DNA from: Acidimicrobiales bacterium
Lineage (GTDB): Bacteria; Actinomycetota; Acidimicrobiia; Acidimicrobiales; Poriferisodalaceae
Direction: 5' to 3'
Length of the DNA: 64,000 nucleotides
NCBI GenBank assembly: GCA_014239555.1
Contig: JAAZYR010000008.1
Span: 81,318-145,317 of the forward strand
The notes under the pieces were generated by a model. The model had not been told where the DNA came from. It saw only the letters and a list, made by a program, of their open reading frames with translations, and searched no databases. Each line of letters opens with the position of its first letter. Positions within the stretch are counted from its first letter, which is position 1. Position numbers and translations under genes: made by a program. Shown one piece after another: positions 54,560 to 63,480 of the stretch.

Positions 54560-55594
54560 ATGTCCAGCAACGCAACACTTCGTGTCGGCATCGTGGGTGC
54601 CTCGGGCTTTACGGGCGCCGAACTTATGAGGCTAATAGCCAATCATCCCAACATGTCGCTCACGGTCGCCACGGGCGACACACAAGCAGGTACCAGCGTT
54701 CGTTCCTTGTACCCCAGTTTGGCTTCGGACTTTGGTGAAATGGTCTATTCCGTTTACGATCCGTCGGATTTTGTCGGATTAGACGCTGTTTTCTTGGGGT
54801 TGCCTCATATGGCGAGCCAACCGGTGGTTGGGGACTTGTTCAAAGAGGTTGGTTGTATTCTTGACCTTGGATCGGACTTCCGACTCAAGGACCCCGCGCT
54901 ATACCCCCAGTGGTACGGGGCCGAACACACGATGCCCGAGTTATTGGATGAGTTCGTCTACGGCTTACCGGAGTTGTATCGACAAGATCTCAAAGGTGCC
55001 CGTGGGATAGCGGTGCCTGGTTGCTATCCCACGTCGGCGTCGTTAGCGCTGAGTCCCTTTGTTCGCGCTCAGAAGATTGAGACGACGGGAGTAATTGTGG
55101 ATGCAGCGTCAGGAGTGAGCGGCGCTGGTAGAGGGCTAAAGCCAACGACGTCATTCACGGCCGTAGATGAAAACTTCGCAGCTTATGGCTTGCTAACTCA
55201 TCGACACACACCCGAAATCGAACAGGTAACAGGATGCGAAATTCTGTTCACCCCCCATCTTGCGCCCATGGTTCGCGGCATCCTCGCGACTTGCTACGCG
55301 CGGCCCAGTGACTCTTCTTTCTCGACTACTCAAGCCCTCGAAGTCTTAGCGCAAACTTATGAGGACGAGCCGTTCGTTGTTGTCGACGAAGCGTCTCCGT
55401 CGACTAAAGCAACTCTGGGCGCAAACACGGTGCACATGACCGCTCGAGTTGACGAAAGAACAGGATGGCTTCTTACCATTAGCGCACTTGACAATTTAGT
55501 CAAGGGCGCCGCTGGTGGTGCCATCCAATGCGCCAACATCGCTTTAGGGCTTGACGAGACTGCTGGTTTACCGACCAGTGGCTTGATGCCTTGA
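54560..55594 (+). CDS. argC: N-acetyl-gamma-glutamyl-phosphate reductase
   Basis: Reduces N-acetylglutamyl phosphate with NADPH in arginine synthesis. VGIVGASGFTGAELMRL near residue 9 binds NADPH, GIAVPGCYPTSASLAL near residue 150 has the catalytic Cys, and LTHRHTPEIEQ near residue 213 the His. The 344-residue length fits. I chose ATG 54560 because an in-frame ATG at 54515 would lie inside the ARG boxes and add 15 residues. No clear Shine-Dalgarno is seen. First gene of the arg operon. Confidence 0.95.
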   Translation: MSSNATLRVGIVGASGFTGAELMRLIANHPNMSLTVATGDTQAGTSVRSLYPSLASDFGEMVYSVYDPSDFVGLDAVFLGLPHMASQPVVGDLFKEVGCILDLGSDFRLKDPALYPQWYGAEHTMPELLDEFVYGLPELYRQDLKGARGIAVPGCYPTSASLALSPFVRAQKIETTGVIVDAASGVSGAGRGLKPTTSFTAVDENFAAYGLLTHRHTPEIEQVTGCEILFTPHLAPMVRGILATCYARPSDSSFSTTQALEVLAQTYEDEPFVVVDEASPSTKATLGANTVHMTARVDERTGWLLTISALDNLVKGAAGGAIQCANIALGLDETAGLPTSGLMP

Positions 55595-55607
55595 TCGGAG
55601 AAACCCA

Positions 55608-56546
55608 ATGGACGACGACACTCCACCGCTTCGGCTAGTAGACCCTGACGAAACTCCCGTAGAACTAGATGTCAATTCGATCGAGCCTCGCTCAGTGGGA
55701 GACCATTTACACAACGCTGAGCTTTTAGTAGAGATACTGCCTTACATCCAACGCTGGCGGGGCAAGCTCGTTGTTATCAAATACGGCGGAAGCGCTATGA
55801 CCGACGGCGCCTTGGCTAGACGTTTCGCCGAAGATGTTGTGCTTATGCACCAAGTCGGCATCTTGCCCCTAGTGGTCCACGGAGGTGGACCTCAAATAGG
55901 TGACTTAATGCAACGATTAGGAAAGGAACCGGAATTTCGTGAGGGTCTGAGAGTCACCGACGCCGAGACGCTCGATATCGCCCGAATGGTTCTCGTTGGC
56001 AAAGTCAACCGAGACATCGTTGGATCAATCAATATTCACGGGCCTTTAGCCGTGGGAGTAAGTGGTGAGGACGGCGGACTTATTACCGCAGCCGCTCGCA
56101 ACCCTGAACTCGGCTTCGTTGGTGACGTCGATTCCGTCGATCCGACACTGCTGACCAAGCTTTTTGCTGAAGGTCTTATTCCCGTAATGTCCACCATTGG
56201 AACTGACGCTTCAGGTCAGGCGTACAACATAAACGCGGACACAGTTGCGGGCGCGGTTGCTGAGGCGATAGGCGCTGAAAAGGTGGTGTACCTCACCGAC
56301 GTCGACGGTCTCTACGAAGACTTAGACAACAAAGATTCGCTCATCGGTCGAATCAACGTAAATGAGCTTCAAGCCAAGCTTGCATCTGGACAAATCACCG
56401 ATGGGATGATCCCCAAAATTGAAGCGTGCATCCACGCAGTAAGCAACGGCGTCACTAGCGCTCACCTCCTCGACGGAAGAATTCCCCATGTGGCTCTGCT
56501 CGAAATTTTCACCGACGCAGGCATCGGGACAATGATTACCGACTGA
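55608..56546 (+). CDS. argB: Acetylglutamate kinase
   Basis: Phosphorylates N-acetylglutamate. 312 residues: LVVIKYGGSAMTDGAL near residue 48, PLVVHGGGPQIGDLM near residue 85, and YNINADTVAGAVAEAIGAEK near residue 205, all typical. The long acidic N-terminus (about 30 residues) resembles the N-terminal helix of arginine-inhibited, hexameric forms, so feedback inhibition by arginine is likely. It follows argC by 13 bp; argJ, normally between argC and argB in Actinobacteria, is absent. Confidence 0.96.
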   Translation: MDDDTPPLRLVDPDETPVELDVNSIEPRSVGDHLHNAELLVEILPYIQRWRGKLVVIKYGGSAMTDGALARRFAEDVVLMHQVGILPLVVHGGGPQIGDLMQRLGKEPEFREGLRVTDAETLDIARMVLVGKVNRDIVGSINIHGPLAVGVSGEDGGLITAAARNPELGFVGDVDSVDPTLLTKLFAEGLIPVMSTIGTDASGQAYNINADTVAGAVAEAIGAEKVVYLTDVDGLYEDLDNKDSLIGRINVNELQAKLASGQITDGMIPKIEACIHAVSNGVTSAHLLDGRIPHVALLEIFTDAGIGTMITD

Positions 56547-56588
56547 ACTTCGAACTAAATATTCCCAACTAACCAGGATATTTCTCCA

Positions 56589-57794
56589 ATGAATAGATCA
56601 ACAATCGCAGCTGAAGATCCAGAGGCCTACCCACTCATGCCGACGTACGGGCAACCCCCGGTGCAGTTTGTCAGAGGTTCAGGTACGGAGCTTTATGACC
56701 GCGACGGCAAACGGTACCTCGATTTTCTTTGCGGCTTAGCAGTGACCTCTCTTGGTCATTCTCATCCAGCGGTAGCTGAAGCTCTCGCCGAACAAGCACG
56801 GACTCTTCTGCATGTTTCCAACTTGTATGAAACCGCGCCGGGTTTAGAAGTAGCGGCGACGATTGACAGACTTCAAGGTGGGGGTGGACAGGTCTTTTTC
56901 TGTAATAGCGGAGCGGAATCATTAGAAGGCGCCATCAAGCTCGCCCGAAAAAATGGCGGCAGAGGAAAGCATGTAGTCGTCAGTGCGCTGAGGTCGTTCC
57001 ATGGAAGAACCCTCGCAACCCTTCACGCAACCGGACAACCCGAAAAACACGAGACATTCCAACCTTTGCCTGAAGGTTTCAGACACGTCCCATATGACGA
57101 CTTCGATGCTTTGGAAGCGGTGATCGATCCTTCCTGCGCAGCGGTGTTGCTGGAAGTTGTCCAGGGAGAAGGAGGAGTCAATGTTGCAGATGGCGAGTAC
57201 CTGAAGCAGGTTCGTCAATTGTGTGACGAGCGAGAGATGCTGCTGATGTTTGACGAGGTCCAAACAGGGTTCGCCCGCACTGGGGAGTGGTTCGCGTGGC
57301 AACACCACTTCGATTCGACGAGTGAGACCCGACCAGACGTCGTGACAATGGCCAAGGCACTAGGAAATGGCGTTCCCATCGGTGCCATCTGGGCGAAGCG
57401 AGAAGTTGCTGCGGCCTTCGAGCCCGGTGACCACGCAACAACCTACGGAGGTCAACCGTTAGCCACGTCAGCGGCTCGCGCAGTCCTTCGAGTCATGGAG
57501 GCCATTGATGCCCCCAACCGCGCGCGTGCTATGGGCGATGAACTCATGGGCAGGCTATTGGAAGTCCCCAATGTGATCGATACGCGGGGTCTTGGACTGC
57601 TCATCGCTGCTGAAATTGATACCGAAGTAGTAGGTATGACTGGGCCTGAAATCGCGCTCGGATGCTTAGACGCGGGCCTAGTGGTCAATGGAATAAGCCC
57701 GACAGCCATCCGTCTCGCCCCACCCTTAACTGTTTCTTCTGAAGAGATCGACGAAGCAATGGAAATATTGTCGGCTGTTGTCGGAGGAAGTTGA
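56589..57794 (+). CDS. argD: Acetylornithine aminotransferase
   Basis: A PLP-dependent class III aminotransferase giving N-acetylornithine. 401 residues: FLCGLAVTSLGHSHPAV near residue 47, FFCNSGAESLEGAIKLAR near residue 104, FDEVQTGFARTGEWFA near residue 222, and TMAKALGNGVPIGA near residue 254 with the PLP Lys. GGQPLATSAA near residue 286 follows. The stop overlaps the argF ATG by one base (TGATG). Confidence 0.95.
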   Translation: MNRSTIAAEDPEAYPLMPTYGQPPVQFVRGSGTELYDRDGKRYLDFLCGLAVTSLGHSHPAVAEALAEQARTLLHVSNLYETAPGLEVAATIDRLQGGGGQVFFCNSGAESLEGAIKLARKNGGRGKHVVVSALRSFHGRTLATLHATGQPEKHETFQPLPEGFRHVPYDDFDALEAVIDPSCAAVLLEVVQGEGGVNVADGEYLKQVRQLCDEREMLLMFDEVQTGFARTGEWFAWQHHFDSTSETRPDVVTMAKALGNGVPIGAIWAKREVAAAFEPGDHATTYGGQPLATSAARAVLRVMEAIDAPNRARAMGDELMGRLLEVPNVIDTRGLGLLIAAEIDTEVVGMTGPEIALGCLDAGLVVNGISPTAIRLAPPLTVSSEEIDEAMEILSAVVGGS

Positions 57795-58693
57795 TGCGGC
57801 ATTTTCTTGAGGTTGACGACCTCAGCGTTGATGAACTTCGGCGAGTTCTCCAACTCGCGCGCGACCCGGCTCCGCCCAAGGTGCTCGAAGGTCAAGGAGT
57901 GGCGCTGATATTTGAAAAACCATCAGGTAGAACTCGCAACTCTATGGAAATGGCGACTGTGCAACTGGGTGGGCACCCTATGTACATCAAACCCGAAGAA
58001 CTGGGCATAGATAGCCGCGAAACAGCTGAAGACGTGGTTCGCGTTATGGCTGGCTATCACGCCGTATTAGCAGCGCGGGTCTTTGATCACGATCGTCTTG
58101 AACGCATGGCCACTACCGACGCGATGCCCATCATTAATTTACTTTCCGATGTCGCGCATCCGATGCAAGCCCTAGCAGATTTGCTCACAATCGAACAAGA
58201 AATTGGCCTTGCCGATGTGGGTCGAGTCGCCTATGTCGGAGATGCGAACAATGTCTGGCGGTCTCTGGCCATTGGTTGCTCGATGCTCGGGATTGACACC
58301 GCTGTTGCGTCTCCTCCCGGCCATGGTCCTACTGAATTGGATACAGACCGTGTCTTAGGGCGGGGAGGTTCCTTAATGGTGACCTCTGATCCGCTAGAGG
58401 CGGTAAATGGCGCCGACGTGATTTACACCGATGTGTGGACGTCTATGGGGCAAGAAAGCGAGAAAGAAGAACGGCTCGACGCGTTCGAAAGATTCAGAGT
58501 TGATTCGACGCTGATGGGTGGTGCTAGCGAGCGGGGGATCTTTATGCACTGTCTTCCCGCTCATCGTGGTGAAGAAGTCACGGATGAAGTATTGGAAAGC
58601 GAGCGAAGCAAGGTCTTCCCTCAGGCACAAAATCGTATGCACAGCGCGCGTGGCCTGCTTTGGTGGCTCAATGGGGAGGCGATGGAGGGATGA
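57794..58693 (+). CDS. argF: Ornithine carbamoyltransferase
   Basis: Joins ornithine and carbamoyl phosphate to citrulline; carbamoyl phosphate comes from carAB at the left edge. 299 residues. FEKPSGRTRNSMEM near residue 45 is the carbamoyl-phosphate loop (STRTR in many homologues, here SGRTR), HPMQALADLLTI near residue 130 corresponds to HPCQ with Met for Cys, and MHCLPAHRGEEV near residue 255 has the catalytic Cys. ATG 57794 overlaps the argD stop and follows GGAGGAAG. Confidence 0.94.
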   Translation: MRHFLEVDDLSVDELRRVLQLARDPAPPKVLEGQGVALIFEKPSGRTRNSMEMATVQLGGHPMYIKPEELGIDSRETAEDVVRVMAGYHAVLAARVFDHDRLERMATTDAMPIINLLSDVAHPMQALADLLTIEQEIGLADVGRVAYVGDANNVWRSLAIGCSMLGIDTAVASPPGHGPTELDTDRVLGRGGSLMVTSDPLEAVNGADVIYTDVWTSMGQESEKEERLDAFERFRVDSTLMGGASERGIFMHCLPAHRGEEVTDEVLESERSKVFPQAQNRMHSARGLLWWLNGEAMEG

Positions 58694-59151
58694 CTAGCAA
58701 ATCTCAGCGACAACATCTGATTGAGCGGCTTTTGGCGGAACGTTCCGTCGGTGACCACAGCGAACTAGTGGAGCTTCTGGCTATGGAAGGAGTAGAGGCA
58801 TCGCAGGCGAGCGTAAGTCGAGACCTCGATGAACTTGGCGCGGTGAAACTTCGAGCGGGAGGCCGCACGGTCTATGCGATACCCGAGATAGCGACCCAAA
58901 GGGCTATTCCCCTTGAAACTCTTCGGCGAGTCTGCGGCGATTGGGTTGTAGGAGCTGAACATTCTGACAATCTGGTGGTTCTGACCACTCCTCCAGGCTC
59001 CGCTCACGTTGTTGCATCAGCGATCGACCGCAGCGACAGTACCGATGTCATCGGCACCGTCGCCGGCGACGACACCATTCTTGTGATTGCTGCCCGACAC
59101 ACGAGCGGCGAGGCAGTAGCCGAACATTTCCGTGATTTAGCAGGGCTTTGA
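58690..59151 (+). CDS. argR: Arginine repressor
   Basis: An arginine-dependent hexameric repressor of 153 residues. The N-terminal winged helix has QRQHLIERLLAE and the recognition helix ASQASVSRDLDELG near residues 35-48. The C-terminal domain has the arginine-binding GTVAGDDTILVIA near residue 125. ATG 58690 overlaps the argF stop as ATGA. Its likely target is the ARG-box pair before argC, so it represses its own operon. Confidence 0.95.
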   Translation: MTSKSQRQHLIERLLAERSVGDHSELVELLAMEGVEASQASVSRDLDELGAVKLRAGGRTVYAIPEIATQRAIPLETLRRVCGDWVVGAEHSDNLVVLTTPPGSAHVVASAIDRSDSTDVIGTVAGDDTILVIAARHTSGEAVAEHFRDLAGL

Positions 59152-59201
59152 GACCCATAAATTCGAACCGACTTCACCAAACTTTCTGACAGGACTTACT
59201 T

Positions 59202-60581
59202 ATGGCGGATGGCAACACCCTTTGGCATGGTCGCTTTACTGGCGGCCCCAGCGAGGCCCTTCGGGCTCTTAACGACTCGCTGCCTTTTGATCAGCGCATG
59301 TTTAGAGAAGACATCGCGGGTTCTAGGGCACACGTTCGGATGCTGCAGGCGGTTGGGCTCCTAGATGATGCAGAACTTTCTGAAATCCTTGACGCGCTCA
59401 ACACGGTTGAGGGGGAGATGGAACAAGAAACGTTCGACTGGGCGGAATCTGATGAAGATATTCACACCGCCGTGGAACGACGTGCGACAGAACTGACTCC
59501 CGCCGCCGCAAAAATGCACACTGGCCGAAGTCGAAATGATCAGGTAGCCAACGATGTTCGTCTCGTAGCAATAGGCGAAATCGATTCCCTCAAAGAAGTA
59601 CTCGCGTCACTTATCAAAGCGCTACTCAACAGAGCGGAAGAGGCCCTCGAACGCGAGATCTATCTCCCGGGATATACCCATTTGCAACGAGCCCAACCCG
59701 TTGATCTCGCACACCACCTAGCTGCCTATTGTTGGATGTTTTTGAGAGACATAGACCGACTGAACGATACGCGCAGACGAGCCGATGTTTCGGTGTTAGG
59801 GGCCGGTGCATTAGCGGGTTCTTCTTTACCGATCGACCCACAAATGGTTGCTGACGAGCTCGGTTTCTCAAACCTATTCGCAAATTCTCTTGATGCAGTT
59901 TCAGACCGCGACTTTGTCGCAGATTTGCTCTACTCGTTAAGCGCAGTCGGCGTGCACATGTCGAGAATGGGCGAAGAACTGTGTTTGTGGGCTTCCAGCG
60001 AGTTCGATTTCATTGAACTCGACGACGCATTTTCGACTGGCTCTTCAATGATGCCGCAGAAGAAAAATCCGGACATCGCTGAGCTAGCTCGGGGTAAAGC
60101 TGGCCGGCTCATCGGAAATCTGACTGGTTTTCTAACCACTCAAAAAGGCCTCCCGCTTACCTACAATAAAGACCTGCAGGAAGACAAAGAGCCGTTGTTC
60201 GATAGTTGTGACACGGTACGACTAACGCTTCTGGCTTTAACCGGCATGATCAACACCCTTCGTTTCAACGCTGAGTCGATGCAATCAAGCGCCAATTCGC
60301 CATATGTGGCGGCAACCGATCTTGCCGACTTTCTTGTTGAGCGGGGAGTGGCTTTTCGACAGGCCCACGCGACCATAGCTAGTTTGGTCCGCCAATCTCT
60401 TGCTGATGGAACTGAATTATTTGAACTAGTTCATGCGCATGATGATTTGGGCCCAGAAGCTGCTGAGCTCCTTCAACCCGGGATTGGTCGAAACCGAAGA
60501 AATAGCCACGGGGGCAGTGGAGCTGTTGCCGTGGCGGCGCAATTGAACAACTTGCGCGAATTAGTGGACGCCTTGCCGTGA
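59202..60581 (+). CDS. argH: Argininosuccinate lyase
   Basis: Cleaves argininosuccinate to arginine and fumarate. 459 residues: LWHGRFTGGPSEAL at the start, HTGRSRNDQVANDVRL near residue 107, and the signature GSSMMPQKKNPDIAELARG near residue 280. YTHLQRAQPVDLAHHL near residue 160 contains the catalytic His. argG, which makes the substrate and normally precedes argH, is absent here. Confidence 0.96.
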   Translation: MADGNTLWHGRFTGGPSEALRALNDSLPFDQRMFREDIAGSRAHVRMLQAVGLLDDAELSEILDALNTVEGEMEQETFDWAESDEDIHTAVERRATELTPAAAKMHTGRSRNDQVANDVRLVAIGEIDSLKEVLASLIKALLNRAEEALEREIYLPGYTHLQRAQPVDLAHHLAAYCWMFLRDIDRLNDTRRRADVSVLGAGALAGSSLPIDPQMVADELGFSNLFANSLDAVSDRDFVADLLYSLSAVGVHMSRMGEELCLWASSEFDFIELDDAFSTGSSMMPQKKNPDIAELARGKAGRLIGNLTGFLTTQKGLPLTYNKDLQEDKEPLFDSCDTVRLTLLALTGMINTLRFNAESMQSSANSPYVAATDLADFLVERGVAFRQAHATIASLVRQSLADGTELFELVHAHDDLGPEAAELLQPGIGRNRRNSHGGSGAVAVAAQLNNLRELVDALP

Positions 60582-61198
60582 CCGGCGACGGTGCTCATTG
60601 GTGCAGCGCTCAAGACCCAACTATCGCTCCTGACCACCGTTTGGCAGTAGCTGTAGCAACTGTTGAAAACTTCGTACCAAACGATGACAGCCAGAGTCGG
60701 GCACAGCGGACCGTCCTCGATTTTGCCGCAAAGCACGAAGACGCTTTGCATCGCTCGTGCCTAGAAGGTCACTTCACCGGTTCAAGTTGGGTTGTTGATC
60801 ACAGTGGCAGTTTGGGGCTTGTCCTATTACATACGAAGGTTGATAGATGGCTACAGCCTGGCGGTCATGCAGATGGCAATGGTTGCCTGGGATCAGTGGC
60901 TCTTCGCGAGGCGGCAGAGGAAACTGGAATAGCTGATCTCGAAATATGGACTGACCCCATCGATATTGATGTTCATCTTTTTGTCAATCGATCGGCATCG
61001 GAACCTTCGCATTTACATTTAGATATTCGCTATCTCGTCAAAGCTCCTCCAGAAGCAGTAGTTCGTGGCAACGAAGAATCCCAAGCACTTAGATGGATCA
61101 AGAAAACGGACCTAGTAGATTCCGAACTTTCTCTCGACGAAAGTACCCAAAGACTGGCCCATTGCGGTTTCGCGCTAGCTGAACAGGTCTTACCTTGA
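60578..61198 (+). CDS. NUDIX hydrolase
   Basis: A 206-residue NUDIX protein. The box reads GGHADGNGCLGSVALREAAE followed by ETGI, near residues 96-119. In the consensus Gx5Ex7REUxEExGU, the first Glu is Gly here, but the REAAEE metal-binding set is intact. This GGHxDGN form, with a long N-terminal alpha-helical part (SRAQRTVLDFAAKHED), resembles a family of actinobacterial NUDIX proteins often labelled 8-oxo-dGTP or ADP-ribose hydrolases. GTG overlaps the argH stop as GTGA. Confidence 0.85.
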   Translation: MTGDGAHWCSAQDPTIAPDHRLAVAVATVENFVPNDDSQSRAQRTVLDFAAKHEDALHRSCLEGHFTGSSWVVDHSGSLGLVLLHTKVDRWLQPGGHADGNGCLGSVALREAAEETGIADLEIWTDPIDIDVHLFVNRSASEPSHLHLDIRYLVKAPPEAVVRGNEESQALRWIKKTDLVDSELSLDESTQRLAHCGFALAEQVLP

Positions 61199-61216
61199 CC
61201 CTCCTGTAGGTTCAAC

Positions 61217-61483
61217 ATGATGCGCTTTTTGGTGACTCAGCTAGAAAACTTGTTGTTGCTTGCAGTGGGGTTCGCTTTTGGCTGGTACCTAGTAGCGTCG
61301 CTGCCGGGTCAGATAACCGTCGCTTCTTGTCCGCGTTGGCTGCCGGCAGTCGCTCTGGCGACAGTGCTCGTGGCCCTTGGCGGACGGTTTGTTTTCGATG
61401 GCACATTTCAGGCCTTGGGAATAGGGCTTATGTTGTCCAGTTCAGCTGCCGCAACGCTCTTGTTGTATGAGGTGATTCGCTGA
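61217..61483 (+). CDS. Small membrane protein, three helices
   Basis: An 88-residue hydrophobic protein with about three transmembrane segments (residues about 8-29, 40-58 and 65-86). ATG follows about 19 bp after the NUDIX stop. I do not recognise a family. Location between NUDIX and tyrS offers no functional hint. Hydrophobicity and reading frame argue that it is real. Confidence 0.6.
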   Translation: MMRFLVTQLENLLLLAVGFAFGWYLVASLPGQITVASCPRWLPAVALATVLVALGGRFVFDGTFQALGIGLMLSSSAAATLLLYEVIR

Positions 61484-61505
61484 GTATTCCCGGTAGATTC
61501 TGATC

Positions 61506-61757
61506 GTGCGCTCCGGTCCCGTTGTATGGATTTCGCTGGTCGTTGCAGCCGTTCTTGTTCTTTATGGGATTGCCTCTGTGTTTGCTGTTCCGCGCTCTGC
61601 GTGGACCGAGCTAAGTCGACGCAGGAGCAACTGGATCTGGATGATGCTGCTCTTTGGGCCGTTGGCAGTACTGCTCTTCTTTGGCACCGTAAGACAACAC
61701 CTCATGCACCCCAAGCGTTACGAAGTTATTGACGGTGTGGCCGAAGTGGATCGATAA
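61506..61757 (+). CDS. Small membrane protein, two helices
   Basis: An 83-residue protein with hydrophobic stretches at residues about 7-28 and 42-62, the second preceded by a basic loop (ELSRRRSNWIW), and a polar C-terminus. The GTG start follows the previous gene by 22 bp. The pattern of two helices around a WxW-containing loop resembles phospholipase-D-N/cardiolipin-synthase N-terminal domain proteins, but similarity is too weak to name it. Confidence 0.55.
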   Translation: MRSGPVVWISLVVAAVLVLYGIASVFAVPRSAWTELSRRRSNWIWMMLLFGPLAVLLFFGTVRQHLMHPKRYEVIDGVAEVDR

Positions 61758-61806
61758 CACATAAAAGTTCTTCACCCTTGACCTCGTGTCTTGGCACACT
61801 GTCGGT

Positions 61807-63075
61807 GTGGACATTCTTTCTGACCTTGAGGCCCGCGGGCTTATCCATGACACGACTGACCGTGATGCCTTGGCCGCTCAGCTTGATAAAGGACCGATAG
61901 TCCTTTACTGCGGCTTTGACCCAACAGCCGACAGTCTCCATGTCGGAAACCTCATTGGACTGCTGACTCTCAGGCGGTTTCAGCTTGCTGGCCACCGCCC
62001 GATCAGCCTCGCGGGTGGCGCAACGGGCATGGTGGGAGATCCGAGTGGCCGAAGCGCCGAGAGAAACCTCCTAGATGATGAAGGTCTTGCCCATAATTTG
62101 ACGGGAATTCTGCCTCAACTGCGTCAGTTTTTGGATTTTGAAAGCGACCCTCGAGCGAAGCTGCTCGACAACCGAGCGTGGACGGTAGGTATCGGAGTTC
62201 TGGACTTTCTTCGTGATGTCGGCAAGCACGTGACTGTGAACCAGATGATGGCAAAAGAGTCTGTTCGTAACCGCATGGCCGAGGGAGATGGTATTTCCTA
62301 CACGGAGTTCAGTTACATGTTGTTGCAAGGGTATGACTACTTGTGGTTGGCAGAAAATGAACATTGTGAGTTGCAGGTTGGCGGCTCGGACCAATGGGGC
62401 AACATTGTGCTGGGGGTTGATCTGATACGCAGAAAGCTCGGCCGGTCAGCCCATGCTTTGACTTGGCCGCTGCTTACCAAACCCGATGGATCTAAATACG
62501 GCAAAACGGCGGGCGGTGAGACTATTTGGCTCAGCGCGGAAAAGATGAGCCCTTATCGTTTCTATCAAGCGTGGATAGGGGTCGACGATTCCGAGGTGCG
62601 CAAACTACTTCTCCAACTCACTTTCCTATCTCCTGAAGAAGTCGAAGAAGTGGTTACTCAACATGAGAGCGAACCGCATCTTCGATTGGGCCAACGACGG
62701 CTAGCGAGTGAGCTGACAGCTGTAGTTCACGGGGAATCCGCGGCGATGACCGCTGTTGAGGCGTCGGAGGTGTTGTTCGAACTTGGTGCTGACCTGACTT
62801 CAGTCTCGGAATCAGCGTTGGAGTTTGTGAGCGGAGAGATTCCCTCGACTCGGCGTCCAAAGCTCAACAACGGAATTGTCGATTTACTCGTAGAAACAGA
62901 TCTCTCCCAGAGCCGTAAAGAAGCGAAACGGGCTATTTCTGAGGGTGGGGTTTATCTCAATGGCGATCGAGTGACCGATGCCGAACTGTCACCGACAAAT
63001 GCAGACCTTCTCCACGGTAAATATCTGCTTCTGAGGCGGGGGAAGAAACTATGGCATTTGTTGGTTGTGGGTTGA
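61807..63075 (+). CDS. tyrS: Tyrosyl-tRNA synthetase
   Basis: A class I synthetase of about 422 residues. YCGFDPTADSLHVGNLIGL near residue 36 has the HIGH-like HVGN, GGATGMVGDPSGRSAERNLL near residue 70, and KYGKTAGGE near residue 230 corresponds to the KMSKS loop in KFGKS/T form. The C-terminal S4 RNA-binding domain (residues about 350-420) has SQSRKEAKRAISEGGVYLNG. I chose GTG 61807 (DILSDLEARGLI); a GTG at 61786 would add seven residues. Confidence 0.95.
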   Translation: MDILSDLEARGLIHDTTDRDALAAQLDKGPIVLYCGFDPTADSLHVGNLIGLLTLRRFQLAGHRPISLAGGATGMVGDPSGRSAERNLLDDEGLAHNLTGILPQLRQFLDFESDPRAKLLDNRAWTVGIGVLDFLRDVGKHVTVNQMMAKESVRNRMAEGDGISYTEFSYMLLQGYDYLWLAENEHCELQVGGSDQWGNIVLGVDLIRRKLGRSAHALTWPLLTKPDGSKYGKTAGGETIWLSAEKMSPYRFYQAWIGVDDSEVRKLLLQLTFLSPEEVEEVVTQHESEPHLRLGQRRLASELTAVVHGESAAMTAVEASEVLFELGADLTSVSESALEFVSGEIPSTRRPKLNNGIVDLLVETDLSQSRKEAKRAISEGGVYLNGDRVTDAELSPTNADLLHGKYLLLRRGKKLWHLLVVG

Positions 63076-63097
63076 GAACCGACAAGGTGTCAAATAT

Positions 63098-63112
63098 CCC
63101 TAATTTCTAGGG
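63098..63112 (+). terminator. Possible weak terminator after tyrS
   Basis: CCCTA-ATTTC-TAGGG forms a 5-bp hairpin 23 bases after the tyrS stop. It is followed by CTAAAGGTTGTTT, which has only a weak T run. Assigned on position; termination is not certain. Confidence 0.35.
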
Positions 63113-63119
63113 CTAAAGG

Positions 63120-63149
63120 TTGTTTCGACCCTATTGCCACCTGTAGGGT
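63120..63149 (+). promoter_or_regulatory. Possible rRNA promoter
   Basis: TTGTTT (63120-63125) and TAGGGT (63144-63149) are 18 bp apart. TAGGGT-type -10 elements occur in actinobacterial rRNA promoters. The match to -35 is weak and there may be others in the leader. Confidence 0.35.
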
Positions 63150-63265
63150 AGCCCTTCGCCTCTTAGCGCTGGTCAAACAACGTTGAGGGGTTTCGGCACC
63201 TCCGTTCTCATCCCTTTAAAGGGGCTGAGCGTGTGCCGGCATGCTGCCGCTATTCGTGGCCGCAG

Positions 63266-63277
63266 CGCTCCTTGACA
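63266..63277 (+). promoter_or_regulatory. boxA-like rRNA antitermination site
   Basis: GCTCCTTGACA (63267-63277) matches the E. coli boxA core GCTCTTTAACA at 9 of 11 positions, and it is followed by ACAGAACAG, like the tails after boxA in other rrn leaders. NusB-S10 binding here would prevent early termination of rRNA transcription. The TTGACA within it looks like a -35 box but has no suitable -10. Confidence 0.65.
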
Positions 63278-63386
63278 ACAGAACAGAGGACGATAAACGC
63301 CAGTGCGGGCGATCGGCTGTCACTTCGGTGGCCGCTGGTCGAACCACACAATCGTGTCAGGTCACTCATGATCATGACACATCAAT

Positions 63387-63480
63387 TCGCAGCGTCGTTG
63401 ATTGGCTCGCCAAGCAATGATGCTGCATCAATACCCGCAGCGTTGTTGTTTGGCTCGCCAAGCAATGATGCTGCATCAAT
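63387..63480 (+). repeat. Two tandem copies of a 46-48-bp unit in the rRNA leader
   Basis: The core 31-bp word is exactly repeated at 63402-63432 and 63450-63480, 48 bp apart, and the bases before it are nearly the same in both (GCAGCGTCGTTGA and GCAGCGTTGTTGT). Each copy includes TGATGC-T-GCATCA, a near-perfect palindrome, and TGGC-TC-GCCA. It lies between boxA and 16S. Possible roles are a processing or protein-binding element; the near-identity suggests a recent duplication. Confidence 0.85.

Noticed and set aside
63272..63297. TTGACA with GATAAA as the rRNA promoter
   Set aside because: The spacing is only 14 bp; the TTGACA is part of a boxA-like site, which explains it better.
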